Assembly (NCBI GenBank): GCA_010015805.1 | Contig: ML978121.1 | Location: 3,720,001-3,784,000, forward strand | DNA: 64,000 bases | DNA from: Rhizodiscina lignyota | Lineage: Eukaryota > Ascomycota > Dothideomycetes > Aulographales > Rhizodiscinaceae | Direction: 5' to 3' | Part shown: piece by piece, positions 10,859 to 22,541 of the stretch | Layout of the letters: each line of letters starts with the position of its first letter | How positions within the stretch are numbered: the stretch's first letter is position 1 | Translations under genes and position numbers: made by a program | Notes under the pieces: generated by a model | Database searches by the model: none | The model's input: the letters and a program-made list of their open reading frames with translations, nothing else | Told to the model about the DNA's origin: nothing

Positions 10859-13800
10859 GTCTGCGGCAATAGCTTCGTCTTGCCAGCCAACTCCGCGGCC
10901 AAATTTCGCATAGGAGTGTTTGCCATGATATCGAAGACACTGACATCCACGGCAATCTCGCGCGCGATCCAGTTTCGCACCTCAACAGCAACGAGGCTGT
11001 CGACTCCGTACGCGCTGAGCGACCTCCCTGCATCGATATCATTCACTGGCATCATCATCAATCTCGCTAGGCGTTCGACCATGCCTGTCGTGATGAGGTC
11101 GGCTGCAGCGTCGACGCTGCCACACCTACCGAGCTCTTCCCGGAGCGATATTGACGATCCAGCGCCAGGGCCCGACCCTTGAAGGGAACGACTGCGGAGT
11201 GCGGCAAAACGCCCATCGCGGATCCAGTACCAGTCGTCGCTGTATTCGTTGTATGGCAGTCCACACATCACTTGTCCACCCTGGGCAGAATTCCACTCAG
11301 TCACATCGTTGCCGCCGTGGCCCTCCATTGCTATGGATAGCAACCCGTGCAGATCGCTGTCGTGCATAATCTTCAGTCCCATGGCTTTGATTTGATTCAC
11401 GTACTCGTTGTGTTCGGCCACGAATCCGGTACTCAATAAGTATCCAATGTCGATGGACATTGCTCGCAAACCATGGGTTCGCCTGTAGCTAGCGAAAGCA
11501 TCTTGGAAGATACTGCTCATCGTTGCTGTTAGCACCGGAATTCCTCATTGAATCACATGGACGAAAAAATCACGATGAAAGATGGCCACTTACTTTCCGC
11601 AGCCATAGTTTCCTTGTCCTCGATGACCCATCACGCCAGCCAGCGAGCTGAGCATCACGAAGAAGTCCAGCTCCTTGGGAAGAAGCTCGTGAAGATTGAC
11701 GGTGCCGTGGACTTTAGGCCCTACCGTCGTGCGTACTTGCGCGGCTGTCATCTTTTCAAACAGACTGTCCTGTGGCAATTGTCAGTGGTGGATTACTTGC
11801 CAATTTGACCTTCTGGGAGGATGTTTTGAGATCTCTGGGTGCCAACTCACATCTAATACCATGGCGCCGGTCACGCAACCTTTGATCTCGGGCAACCCGC
11901 GACAATTCTCTAGCACGGACTGCAACGATGCACGATCGCTTACATCGCAGTCGAATGCCAAAACGTTGACACCATAGCTTTTGCGCAGGTCCGCCGCGAA
12001 TGCGATATTCTCGGTGCGGCTGGCCGCAGACCTTGACAGGAGTACCAGATGGCCGGCTCCTTTCTCCGCTAGCCATCGGCCAATCTCTCGACAGATGCCG
12101 CCAACTCCTGCTATCACGTACGTTGCATCTCGCCGGATGCCAATTAGGGGAGTGCGAGGTACGGCGGGCACAACGTCACCACCGTCAACGCGGACAACTA
12201 TCTTACCCGAGTGCTTCCCCGTCTGCATGTACCGGAATGCCTTCTCAACTTCGGCGAAAGTGAATAGCTGAATTGGCTTCACTGGCTTTATGGATCCGTT
12301 CTGGATAAGACGAGAAACAGAATCCCAAAGCGCTATCGCCCTCGGCGTGGGGTTATTGTTGAATGCTATTAAGTTCACTCCGATGTAGGACTTATTATCC
12401 AGAAAAGGCTACAAAAGCCAAAGGGTCAGCACACCCAACAAAATCAAGCTGAAGCTCTCATGCCTGCTTGAGCCACGTTTAAGGATGGGGAGAGGTACCT
12501 TCATGTCCAGGCCTGTGTTAGCAAACAAATCCGCCTTCCCAATCTCCAGGAAGCGTCCCCAGTCGGCGAGACAATGCCACGACAGACGTAAGGCTTCTCC
12601 AGCTAGCGAATTCAGGACCACGTCGACACCACGTCCTTTTGTCATGCGCATGATCCCCTTCGCAAAGCTGGTATCTCTACTGCTGAAAATGTGGTCCTCT
12701 GGAATCCCATATTCGTCCATCAGCAAGCGTCTTTTTTCGTCCGTGCCCACGGTGGCGAAGATTTCGGCACCAATCTGTTGTGCAATTATGAGAGCGGCTT
12801 GCCCGACGCCACCAGCCGCTGCGTGCACAAGGATGGACTCGCCATTCACCAGGTTCCCTGCTGCGACCAGCGCTTGATATGCGGTGAGATACACCAAGGG
12901 CATGGAAGCAGCGTCCTCGAAGCTCATGTCATCAGGCATGCGGATGCCGCCCTTGGAGGGGAATCGAACAAAAGTCGCGAAAGCGTCGCCAGTTGCCGAC
13001 ATGACCCGGTCTCCTGGTCTGAAATCGGTCACAGCAGCGCCAACGCGTGTGACAATCCCAGAGACGTCGACACCGAGCTGCTGCTCATTAAGGTTACCGA
13101 GCGCGACCAACACGTCCTTGAAGTTGAGCCCGACTGCCTTGACACGGAGCTCGATCCAGTCTTCGGGCAAATCCGTATGATATGTCTCATCCTCTACCCA
13201 ACGGAATGTATCGAGCAGGCCCGGCGTCTTGACGACTAATTTGAGTGGGCGTCCGCATTCATTGAAAGGCGTTGGCTCAGGCTCACCATGTCCCTCATAG
13301 ATGCGCAAAGACTTGTCCATCTTTGGTGCTCGCTCGGTCCTGGGAACAAAAACAGTTTGGCCGCGCACAGCATATTCTCCGTCCTCGTTTTTTCCGCGGC
13401 TGTGCTCGAGTGCGAGACGAAGAATGGCGGGGGCACTTTCCTCCATGATGATCGAGTTTGGAGGGTCAATATCGAGATTGGCAAGTAAAACGCCGGCATT
13501 CTCATTGCGGATTGCACGAGAAAGGCCGACCATGAGCGACTGCAGAGGAGCGGTAGTCTCCATGGCCGCTCCACCTGTGATCCATAAGGTACCCGCTGCG
13601 CTGTAGATGGCCTCGCGCATTTTTTCCCAGTCCTCTTCTGTAAGGTTCGCAAGGAGCGGAGTTTCCCATTCGACAAGAGAAAGGCAATATTTCTCATTTG
13701 TATCATCGGCAGTCATTGTATCCCAATCTAAGACTGTTGCCTCGACGCTGGCATGCAAAAACTTCTCTCTGAGGACTTCGGCAAGCCGAACCGAAGCAGG

Positions 13801-16800
13801 CGAGGAAGTCCTGATGATTGCAAATCTGGTAGTCTGAGGTTGCACCACAGGGACTTTGGTCGACACGATGAGAGAAACAGGTTCTTTCGACGTGTCACAA
13901 TCTCCGCGAACATCCATGTCTACTCCCGAGAAGCCAGCATTCGTCAGTGCTGCATCCCATTCTGCGACATCGAGCAGCGGACCACCATTACGCCCATCGG
14001 TCGACAACCACCAGCCAGGCAAAGTCCCCATTATAAAGCCGCTAAAGATGCGCTTGATGGTTACTTCGGAGAGCACAAGCTTGCCGCCGGGCTTCAGCAG
14101 AGAGAGACAGTACGAGAGTGTCTCCTGGATGTCCTTGGTCGCGTGCAACACGTTGGCCGCGACAATCAGATCAAAGCTCGACGGCTGGAAGCCTTGAGCC
14201 TCGGGATCATTCTCAATGTTTAGCGTCTTGAACTCGAGGATCCCCGCATCCTTCGCAAAGCGCTCTTGCGCCTTGGCAAGGAAACCGGGGGAAATGTCAG
14301 TGAAGACGTATCGCCCAGCCCTAGACGTCCCATCTTCGTCACGCAGCCGCTCGAGTAGATGAAATGTTGTGCCCCCTGTTCCGGCTCCAATCTCGAGTAT
14401 GCTGAGACCGGGGGCCTTGTCGGCGATGAGGCCGACGTACTCGGCAACGTTGGTGTTGAAACTGGTGCCGAAGGCACCCCTGTAGAACTGATACAGAAGA
14501 TCGCCTTCTGTCATCACTTGCAGTGGTTCAATCTTTGAGGAGAAGATATTGGCGAGGTTTTCCCCGATCCTGTCAACCATCTGGAGTGTAATGTCGCCGC
14601 TGTTGCTTCGAACAATTCGCTTCCTTGCTTCCTCAATAATAGCATCACTATCCTTCGCCTCGATGGGCAGCGGATCGAATTGCTGGACAACTTCTTGCAT
14701 CCATGCCACGTAGAAGCTGAAGAATCCTTTGGTTGGAAGATATTCTTTTCCCTCGGCGTGGAACCAATCGAGAATGCGATGGATATAGACGAGGCATACA
14801 TATTCCAGCTTGTCCAAGACCGAGTCGTCATCTTGACTCTTAATGGTTCTTGTGTAGACCAGCTCCTTGATTCGAGAAGGTTCCAAGAGATCAACGTCTT
14901 CACGCCAAACCTGCTCGAAACAAGAGGCTCTTGTGTCCGTGGACGTTTGGTTGCTTCCTACTGACGCAACCCTCAGTCCTTCCATGACGATCAGAGGCTT
15001 AGAATGCTCCTCATCCATGACGGTAATGGAACTCATCCACGTCGTATATGATGTCTTTTGCGCACTTGCGAATCCGTGGAGCTGTACACCAGACTCCGTC
15101 GGTGTGGAGTTAGAAATGAAGACCCTATCGAAGGCGACAGGCACAACGGCCTCCCCGAGTGTCTGCTTCCCGCCGCTGATCGAAGGGAAGAGCAAGTGAA
15201 GAGTAGAGTCAAGCGTTGCCGGATGTATGACGCAATCATATTCAAATTCGAGCGGCATCACGGCCTTGGTGTTGGGAATTTTAATTGCTCCAAAGCTCGC
15301 GCCAGGACCAGCGAATAACTCCGTGATATTTCGGAAAGTGGGTCCATAGTACATGCCGACGGTTTCGACTGTGTCGTACAAGAAGCTGCTCACAGGTTTC
15401 ATGCAGCTCTTTTGGGCATCTTCTAAAGCTTCCATATGCCGTTTAGCCTCGAGTCCCAACTCTTGTTCCATGGCTGGAGATGTTGAAGAGTGGTAAACGA
15501 CGGAAACCAATCCCCGCGCATGCGTAGTCCATTCTTTGAGATTATCCGACCAAGAAGAAACAACAAACTCGTTTAGACTTGAGGAGGGGGCACTCTTGGT
15601 TCCGGTTCGTCGAGGGTGCAATTGAACGAGCACTTCGATTCCTTTCTCGTTGTCGGGTACCTGGAGTGCGTTCTCGATCATGACGTCTCGCAATTCGTAT
15701 CCGTGGATCTCATCACCAGGAGCTGCAAGCTCTTTGCAAGCCTCTACTGCCATGACGATCATGCCAGCACCGGGATACAAGATGCTGCCTTGGACTCGAT
15801 GTTCACGAATCCATGGATTCTCTCTACATCTCAAGAAGTTGCGCCAGGTCGGATCGGGGGTTCCAGGGATGAGGGACCCCAGGAGGTCTGTGCGTGGCTT
15901 GCTTCTTTGTCGATGGGCAAGGCTGAGATGGGATTCGTCCCAGAACGTTGTGGAATGATTCCAAGCATAGGGTGGCAGATCTACCAGCATCTGAGGCCGC
16001 AGTGGTGCCTCGTTCTCGTTGATCTCCTCGATCCGTACCGAACAGCCCTTGGCCCAGAGCTGGCCCATAGCCTTCAGAGCGGTTTCCATTCCATTGAATT
16101 TTCTTCTTAACATCGTCGCATAGGTGAAATTCTCCGAGTTACCAGAGGCGCCGAAGATATCCAACATATAAGACCGCAGGGCGGAATGCGGCCCGACTTC
16201 CAGAAAGATGCTGGCATATGTTTTTCGCTCGTCCGATTGCTTCTGGGCGCCGGAATAGCTCATCAAAGACTGCATCGCGGCCACAAAGTTTACCGGCTTG
16301 GCTAGATTACCAACCCAATAAGACGGCTTCATCCGGTCTGCGGAGACCAGCTGCCCGGTGACAGAAGAGAACATGGGGATGGTCTCGTTGCGCGCCTCAT
16401 GCGGAACTGAAGCAAGGGCCGCTTGATATTCTTCAGTTGCGCTCTCCATATGGAACGAGTGATATGCGACGTTCATCGGGAGACGTGCGCACGGCGTCTT
16501 TTCCTGCTGGAGTATTGTCTGCAATTCGTCGATTGCCTCCTTGTCGCCAGAGATGGTGCAAGCCTTAGAGCTGTTATAGCAGCCGACGATTGCTTTGCCC
16601 TGGGTAAGAGTCGCCAATCTCGGCTCTATCGAGTCGGCACTGACACCAACGGCTAGCATGCCTCCAACGCTCCCCTTATTCGAGACAGCGGCCGACACTT
16701 GACCTCGTAGCCAAGCGACTTCGATGGCAGCCTCGTGACTAATAAGGCCGGCGCAATAGGCTGCCGCAATCTCGCCGGAAGAGTGCCCGACTGTAGCGAA

Positions 16801-19203
16801 AGGTCGCACTCCCCAAGCAGCCAAGAGATCAACGAGCGCGATTTGTAGAGCTGTACATGCTGGCTGCGAATAGTCTGTCAAACGTAGTTTGCTGTCTGCC
16901 TCCTCGCGCCCCAGCTCTTCTAGTAGGCTCCATGGGCAGCCCAGAGACGTCAAGATGGTCTCTGAGCGCCACATGCTGTCGTGGAACGCTTTGAAAACAT
17001 AAAGGCCTTTGCCCATAGCGAACCACTGCGCACCTTGCCCGGTGAAGACCAAGGCGAGCTTGGGGATATCTGTACTGGAGGAACGGACTGGAGGAGCAAT
17101 CTCCGAGAGGGCCTCTCGTAGCTGTGGGATACCTGAGGCGACAACAAATGACTTCCAGGGAAGAACGGAACGCTTGGAGGAGAGTGTGTAGGCGAGGTTG
17201 TTCAACAGAGTGCTGTCGTCCGCAACGTCGTCCTTGTCATCAAGGTATCGTATCAGCCGCTCCACGTTTCGCGATACGCCTTCTCTATCATGTGAAGATA
17301 AAACAAGGATTCGTGACTTGCTGAGGGATGCTGAGTGGTGGCTGTCACCATTGGTGTGGCCGTTCGCATCTCCATTGACGAAGCCATTTTCAAAACCGTT
17401 TGCATGGCCATTTACTAAGCCATTGGAATGGCCATTTTCTAGGCCGTTTGCAAGGCTATTGATGACCGAAGGAAGAGTTGGATGAATGATTGTGGCATGG
17501 CGCCCCTGGAGGCCATTACGAGCGAGGTACGATGCGGCATCTTGGATGAGGACGTGCACGTTGGCTCCACCGAAACCGAACGAATTTACGCCTACTCTTC
17601 TCTCGGAGGCAGTGCCCGGCCAGCGTGTGAGTTGTAACGGAACCTTGACGTTCTCCGGAAGTTCAATTTGGGGATTGAGCTTTTCGAACCTTTACAAACG
17701 CTCCTCAGCAAAAGATTCACAGTGTCCAGGCTTTGGTACTTACCATATATTCTGTGGAATCAGCCCTCGCTCTGCTACCAGAGTAGCCTTGATTACACCA
17801 GCAATTCCTGCTGCGCCCTCGAGATGACCGACGTTGGTCTTAACAGAGCCAACATACAGATCCGTCGTCCGGTCGGGCCGACAGTGCGGAGAAGAGCCTT
17901 CGCCTCCAGCGGATCGCCCGCCTGCGTACCTGTGGGGGAAAAGACCAAAGTCAGGTGAAGCTTACTTTGGGAGGTCCTCCAAACACACGTGATACGAATA
18001 GGTAGATTTCAACATACCAGTGCCGTGAGCTTCGACGTAACCTGTTTCCGATGCAGGGACACGCGCCAGCTCGTACACCGTGCGGATAAGCTCCTCCTGA
18101 GCCTCGCTGCTTGGTAGCGAAATGCCCGGCGTTCTTCCATCCTCGTTCGCCGCCGACGCCAACACCACGCCACGGATCGTGTCGCCGTCGCGTACTGCGT
18201 CTTCGAGCGACTTGAGCACCGTAATGCCGAAGCCCTCGCCACGCGCAAAGCCATTAGCTGACGCATCCCACATTTTGGACTTGCCCTCTGGCGAGAGAAT
18301 CTTTGCAGCACCGAGGAGAATTGACATGTCCGGCAGGTACACGAGATTCGCACCGCCGACAACGCTCTAGAGAAGCAGGCTTCAGTCAGTCATCCCAGTG
18401 TTGAAGCATGGGAAAACCCACCATCTTGGCTTCGCCTGTGCGAATACTCTGGCAGCCAAGGTGAAAAGCGGACAGGCTGGATGAGCAAGCCGTGTCCATC
18501 GTCATGCTGGGGCCTCTTAGGTTGTAGAACCACGATAGCCTATTTGAGGCCAGGGAGTTTGAGAGACCGGTGGCATCTCCAATGTGGCCTCCTGTTAGCG
18601 AACTGGGCTTTCACGATTGCCATGCTGACTTACGGTACATAGAAGGGCCTGCGTTGTCGCGAAACTGTAAGTTCACGAAGTCGCCGGTAAATGTACCGAT
18701 GTAACATGATGTCTTGCTGCCGCTGACTTCATCCAGCGAAAGCCCGGCTGTATTCCGGTGTAATGTTAGTACAGCGTAGATTTAGTCTGCTTTTCGTGAG
18801 GAGTAGACACTGACCGTTCTCAAATGCCTCGTAGGTCGCTTCCAGCAACATCCTGTGTGCTGGATCCATCGCCCTAGCCTCCTTTGGCGTGATGGAAAAA
18901 AAGGGCGCGTCGAATACTCTGAAGTCCTGCTCCAGGAAATGGCCATGTCTGCGCCGCAATCATATGGTCAGGCGCAATGTATCAGCAGTGGGCGGGGATG
19001 ACTCACCGAGACTGAACGCTTCCAAGTCTGTCGACATCTGGATGATAAAAACCTTCGGCATTGAAGCGGTCCTTGGGGATCTCGACTCTCGCTGATCGTC
19101 CGTCCTTCAGCATCTGCCAGAACTTTTCTGGATCTGAGCCATCCCCAGGACCGCGCAGGGCCATGCCCACGATTGCAATTGGTTTGTATTCAAGGGGCGC
19201 CAT
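10852..19203 (-). CDS. Highly reducing polyketide synthase (KS-AT-DH-cMT-ER-KR-ACP)
   Basis: Ten exons are predicted: 19007-19203, 18815-18948, 18634-18747, 18422-18576, 18018-18366, 17744-17929, 12499-17689, 11851-12408, 11594-11769 and 10852-11512, for about 2,570 residues starting [22 protein letters not shown]: active site DTACSSSL, then EAHGTG and KTNVGH. A linker rich in Asn-Gly follows. AT: GQGAQWF and [26 protein letters not shown] with Asp in [12 protein letters not shown]-methyltransferase: [35 protein letters not shown] and the Ser/Tyr/Asn set in VMLSSLAG and [19 protein letters not shown]. There is no thioesterase, so release needs another protein. The fourth exon start (18576) was chosen because it gives [11 protein letters not shown]. 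The reading frame is not continuous across the exon at 17744-17929, within KS; either the assembly has an error there or the synthase is disrupted. It is divergent from the FAD oxidase. Confidence 0.93.
17344..17472 (-). repeat. Asn-Gly-rich linker repeats inside the PKS gene
   Basis: Between KS and AT the protein carries about eight copies of a four-residue unit of the type N-G-x-x, with Leu, His, Phe, Val, Asp or Glu in the variable places ([19 protein letters not shown] is part of it). The DNA shows the matching 12-bp iteration of CCATT and CCGTT words. This is a coding microsatellite in a flexible inter-domain linker and probably varies in length between strains. Confidence 0.85.
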
Positions 19204-19689
19204 TGTGAAATTCGGACGGACTTCCTTTTTGGTTGGTATATCTAATGATATAAATGCTCGGCAGCACTTGCCCGCCGCTGGATTTCTCGGGAAAGAGTCT
19301 TCACACATATATATACACATTCATTCATCCTGGAGATGTGGTATCACTCCACGTGCTGTGTGTTGAAGCACACGTGCGGCTCCGCCACCTGAAACAGCCC
19401 CAGCTTCCGACTTTCCGCAAGATATGGATAATGAGGATAAGAATCATCGGTGAGCTGTTTTTCGGGCTACATTCTCATTACAGCAAGTTACGTCATTCAC
19501 TAAACCAATCCCGAGTGGTGAACCCAGTCAGATTGTACCTTCTTAGTCCGGCAGGTACATAATGCAGGGCAGGGAAACTTGTATAGATCAATACAAGAAT
19601 GGTATCCTTAGATTACAAGACTTCCTTCAGACATACGCGTCCTACCACTTCCATCCATTCTACTTATCAATCACTTGCTCACCGGTAAA
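19204..19689. promoter_or_regulatory. Divergent PKS/FAD-oxidase promoter with paired E-boxes
   Basis: The 486 bp between the start codons of the PKS (minus) and the oxidase (plus) must drive both genes. Two CACGTG hexamers sit at 19350-19355 and 19371-19376, exactly 21 bp apart. CACGTG is the core site of bHLH and some bZIP regulators. An AT-rich TATATATACAC stretch lies at about 19308-19318. Control of both genes from this site is inference. Confidence 0.6.
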
Positions 19690-21380
19690 ATGGCAGACTC
19701 AGTATCTGCCGAGAAATTGAAGGCCGAACTTGCATTACGACTCACAGCAGGCGCCACCATATCTTTGCCAGCCTCTACTGAGTTTCAAGATTGCAACCTT
19801 CGATTCACAGACTATGGACGCCCGGTTTGTCACAGCTCGCTGAGCCCAAAACCAAGCTATTCCAAAAGCTGACTTTACCGCCGCAGACGTACATTGCAGC
19901 TGTCCGCCCAAACTGCGAGGCAGATGTCGTCGAGACGGTCAAGTACGCACGGGAGATGGGCATCCCATTTGCCCCACGCGCAGGTCACCACTGCGTCACT
20001 ACGTCCATGCGGCATCTGCAGAACGGAATCTTGATTGATATGCGGCCGCTGAGCAGCATGAGCTTTGACGCTAATCGCAAAGAGGTCACTGTTGGTGGTG
20101 GTACGTTGACACTAGACTTTGTTCGTTTCCTCGATGAGCATGGCATGGAAGTCAGTGAGTGTTCCAACAATGCCGATGGTCAGCTGTTGACGGAGCTAAC
20201 TCCATCTGCTAAGCTGTTGGATCCTGCCCGACTACTGGAATAATCGGAGTGGCCTTTGGCGCCGGTCTCGGGCGCCTTCAAGGAAAATATGGCTACCTGC
20301 ACGACAACCTGGTCTCCTGCAAGCTCATCCTTGCTGACGGCTCCGTTGTCACCGTTTCGAGGGACGCAGATCCAGATCTGTTCTGGGGAATTCGTGGCGC
20401 CGGGCACAATTTCTGTGTCGCGCTGGAGGCAACCTTCCGGGTGTATCCTCAAGCAAACGACGGCATTCACTTATCCTGGGACTTTGAGTATTCGTTGGAC
20501 CAATGCGAGCCAGTTCTGGAGACCGTGAACACAGTGCATGAGACTATGCCGGCCGATCTTGCCATATTCATCGTCTGGGTCAGACGAAACAAATCCGGGC
20601 AAAAAGTAAGTACTGCACCCTTTCATGGTGGGCTCGGGGAGGTCCTAATCGGTTTTTCCAAGCATCTTATATTAGTGAACATTGTTTCATCTGGAAAAGA
20701 AGCAGAGGCCGCGCCATGGATTAAGCGATTCAGCAACCTAACGCCAGTGACAGCCAGCGCGACCAGGGCAACATGGTCTGAATTACCCTGGGTGACGTAT
20801 GGTGGCATGAACAAGGTGCTTAGCAAGCCGGAGGTGTGGAGTCAGGCGCCGTACAAGATGATGGGGGCGGTAAACGTGGAGAAGTTCGATGTTGCGACAA
20901 CCAAGGCATTTTTCGAAAGAGTCGCAGCAATGCAGGAAGCGTGGGAAGGAAGAGGTTTGTTCGGGGCCATGTTCGAGTGCTTGCCACACCAGCAGGTCCG
21001 TGCAATTGCTGCCGACGAGACTGCATACCCGTGGCGATGGGGTTCGAACCACTTCTTGTAAGTGCCTTCTGCAATGTTGTGCTTTCCTCGAGAAACTGTC
21101 ACTGAGATTCTGCAGGATGATGACTGCAACTCCATTTTCTCTGAGCGATCGTGAAGCATTTGAAAACCACCTCGACGAGTGGAAAGCAAAGTTTACAGAA
21201 GTGTCGGGCTATGGTCGGCTTCAGCAATATGTCAATTACGGCAACTCGACGTCCACAAAACAGGATCCGCCGGAAGCTCTCTACGGATATGAACCGTGGA
21301 GGCTGGAGAAGCTGAGGGCGTTAAAGCGGAAATACGACCCGACGAATGTCTTCCGGTGGTATCAGCCTCTCATCGAGTGA
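19690..21380 (+). CDS. BBE-like FAD-linked oxidoreductase
   Basis: Predicted exons are 19690-19824, 19887-20154, 20214-21057 and 21116-21380, giving 503 residues. The N-terminal half is a PCMH-type FAD-binding domain: IAAVRPNCEADVVETV, then PRAGHH, whose His lies at the position used for covalent FAD attachment in this superfamily, then VGSCPTTGIIGVAFGAGLGR and DLFWGIRGAGHNF. The C-terminus has the berberine-bridge-enzyme tail (YVNYGN, then LRALKRKYDPTNVF). Such enzymes perform two-electron oxidations and oxidative cyclisations and are frequent in fungal clusters. The third exon start is fixed by phase, because its first AG-flanked codon restores the glycine-rich loop. There is no signal peptide, unlike secreted BBE enzymes, which fits an intracellular tailoring role beside the divergent PKS. 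Confidence 0.92.
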
Positions 21381-22541
21381 GGTTGAAATGGGACGTCCAG
21401 AAAGATGGGAACTCAGCACGGAAACTCGCCCGGGGAATTGCATGAAATAGTGGATCGACTTTTAGTCAATTGCAATGAGAAACAGGGAAAACCTTATCTG
21501 AGACCATGCTCTAATACATGCGTCGGACAAGCGTCCTTGTCCTCGATTCTTTTGGAAAGGGCGTTGAAAGATGCACACGGAATGTACCGCGCAGCGAAGG
21601 TAAGTATAAGGTTTGTCGATCCCAAGCTTAATGCAGTGATCCTTCATGCTTGGCACGCAGGGATGTTTTGCAATGTATAAAGCGGGGACTGGGCCCCTTG
21701 CCGCGTGAGATTTTGATTCGACCAATATCCTACTTTGCTCCGACACGTGCCTCAGTCTTTTCTGTCTATATAGCACACCGAGCCCCATTCTTTTCTTTTC
21801 TTTTGCCTTGAAAGAATACCCAACTTCCACTTTTCAACATGAGTTACGTGTGCTGCATATGCGGTAGTCGAAGCGCCAGCTAAACCCTCTCTAGAGCGGG
21901 CAAAAATACTCTACCGCCCCCGGTCCCGTCGAGGGATATCGAGCGGAACCATCCTCTCTCATCTTCGCATCTCCCATAATTCATCATGATGATGGTGTCG
22001 TGCATGTTCACAACCTATGCTTCCTTCACTTTACCTTCATTCCCCACCCCCACCCCCACCTTCGCCAAGATTCCCCCTCTTGAAAAGGGTAAACCCCAGC
22101 ATCAACTTCATGTCAATCAAGGAGAAACATCTTGTGCGCAGATCAACTGCAGTCAGCAACAGTAGAAGACATGTTTTCTCTCGTTTGCATGCATGCTAGC
22201 GTAGAACTTCAGCTTCCTGGAGGACTTTGGACTCCGCCAACATCTGTTTCATTGAAGCAGGAATGCGAGCCCGCGCAGCCGTACGCTGCCAGCACTTCGA
22301 TCACGATACCCCATGGAACTTGCTTCCGAGCGCAGACAGGGCTGCACTGTATCACGGGGGAAGGCGTTGCATCGAAGCTTTGCAAGCATTCGGACAATGA
22401 CACCAGCGCGCGTTCATCTGCCTATCTTGAGCTAGGTGCGATCTCTTCATCTGAGCAACAGCCATCTGCTCCGGTAGGCTCTATTTATTTCATCATTGTT
22501 CACTTGTAGCAAAATTAACATTACCGTGGCTCCCTCTTTGT
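21381..22541. other. Intergenic region between FAD oxidase and first P450
   Basis: This 1.16-kb stretch contains no coding sequence I can support. A CT-rich run with C tracts at 22033-22060 (CCCCACCCCCACCCCCACC) is the only marked feature and could be part of the P450 promoter. Confidence 0.5.

Noticed and set aside
12485-13687. Several open frames opposite the PKS ER/KR region
   Set aside because: They are antisense shadows of a clear, motif-rich coding exon.
15616-16110. Plus-strand 164-residue open frame
   Set aside because: Antisense to the PKS AT-DH region, with no domain of its own.
22033-22060. C-rich CCCCCA run as a possible G-quadruplex or telomere-like element
   Set aside because: It is a short, simple low-complexity tract common in fungal promoters.
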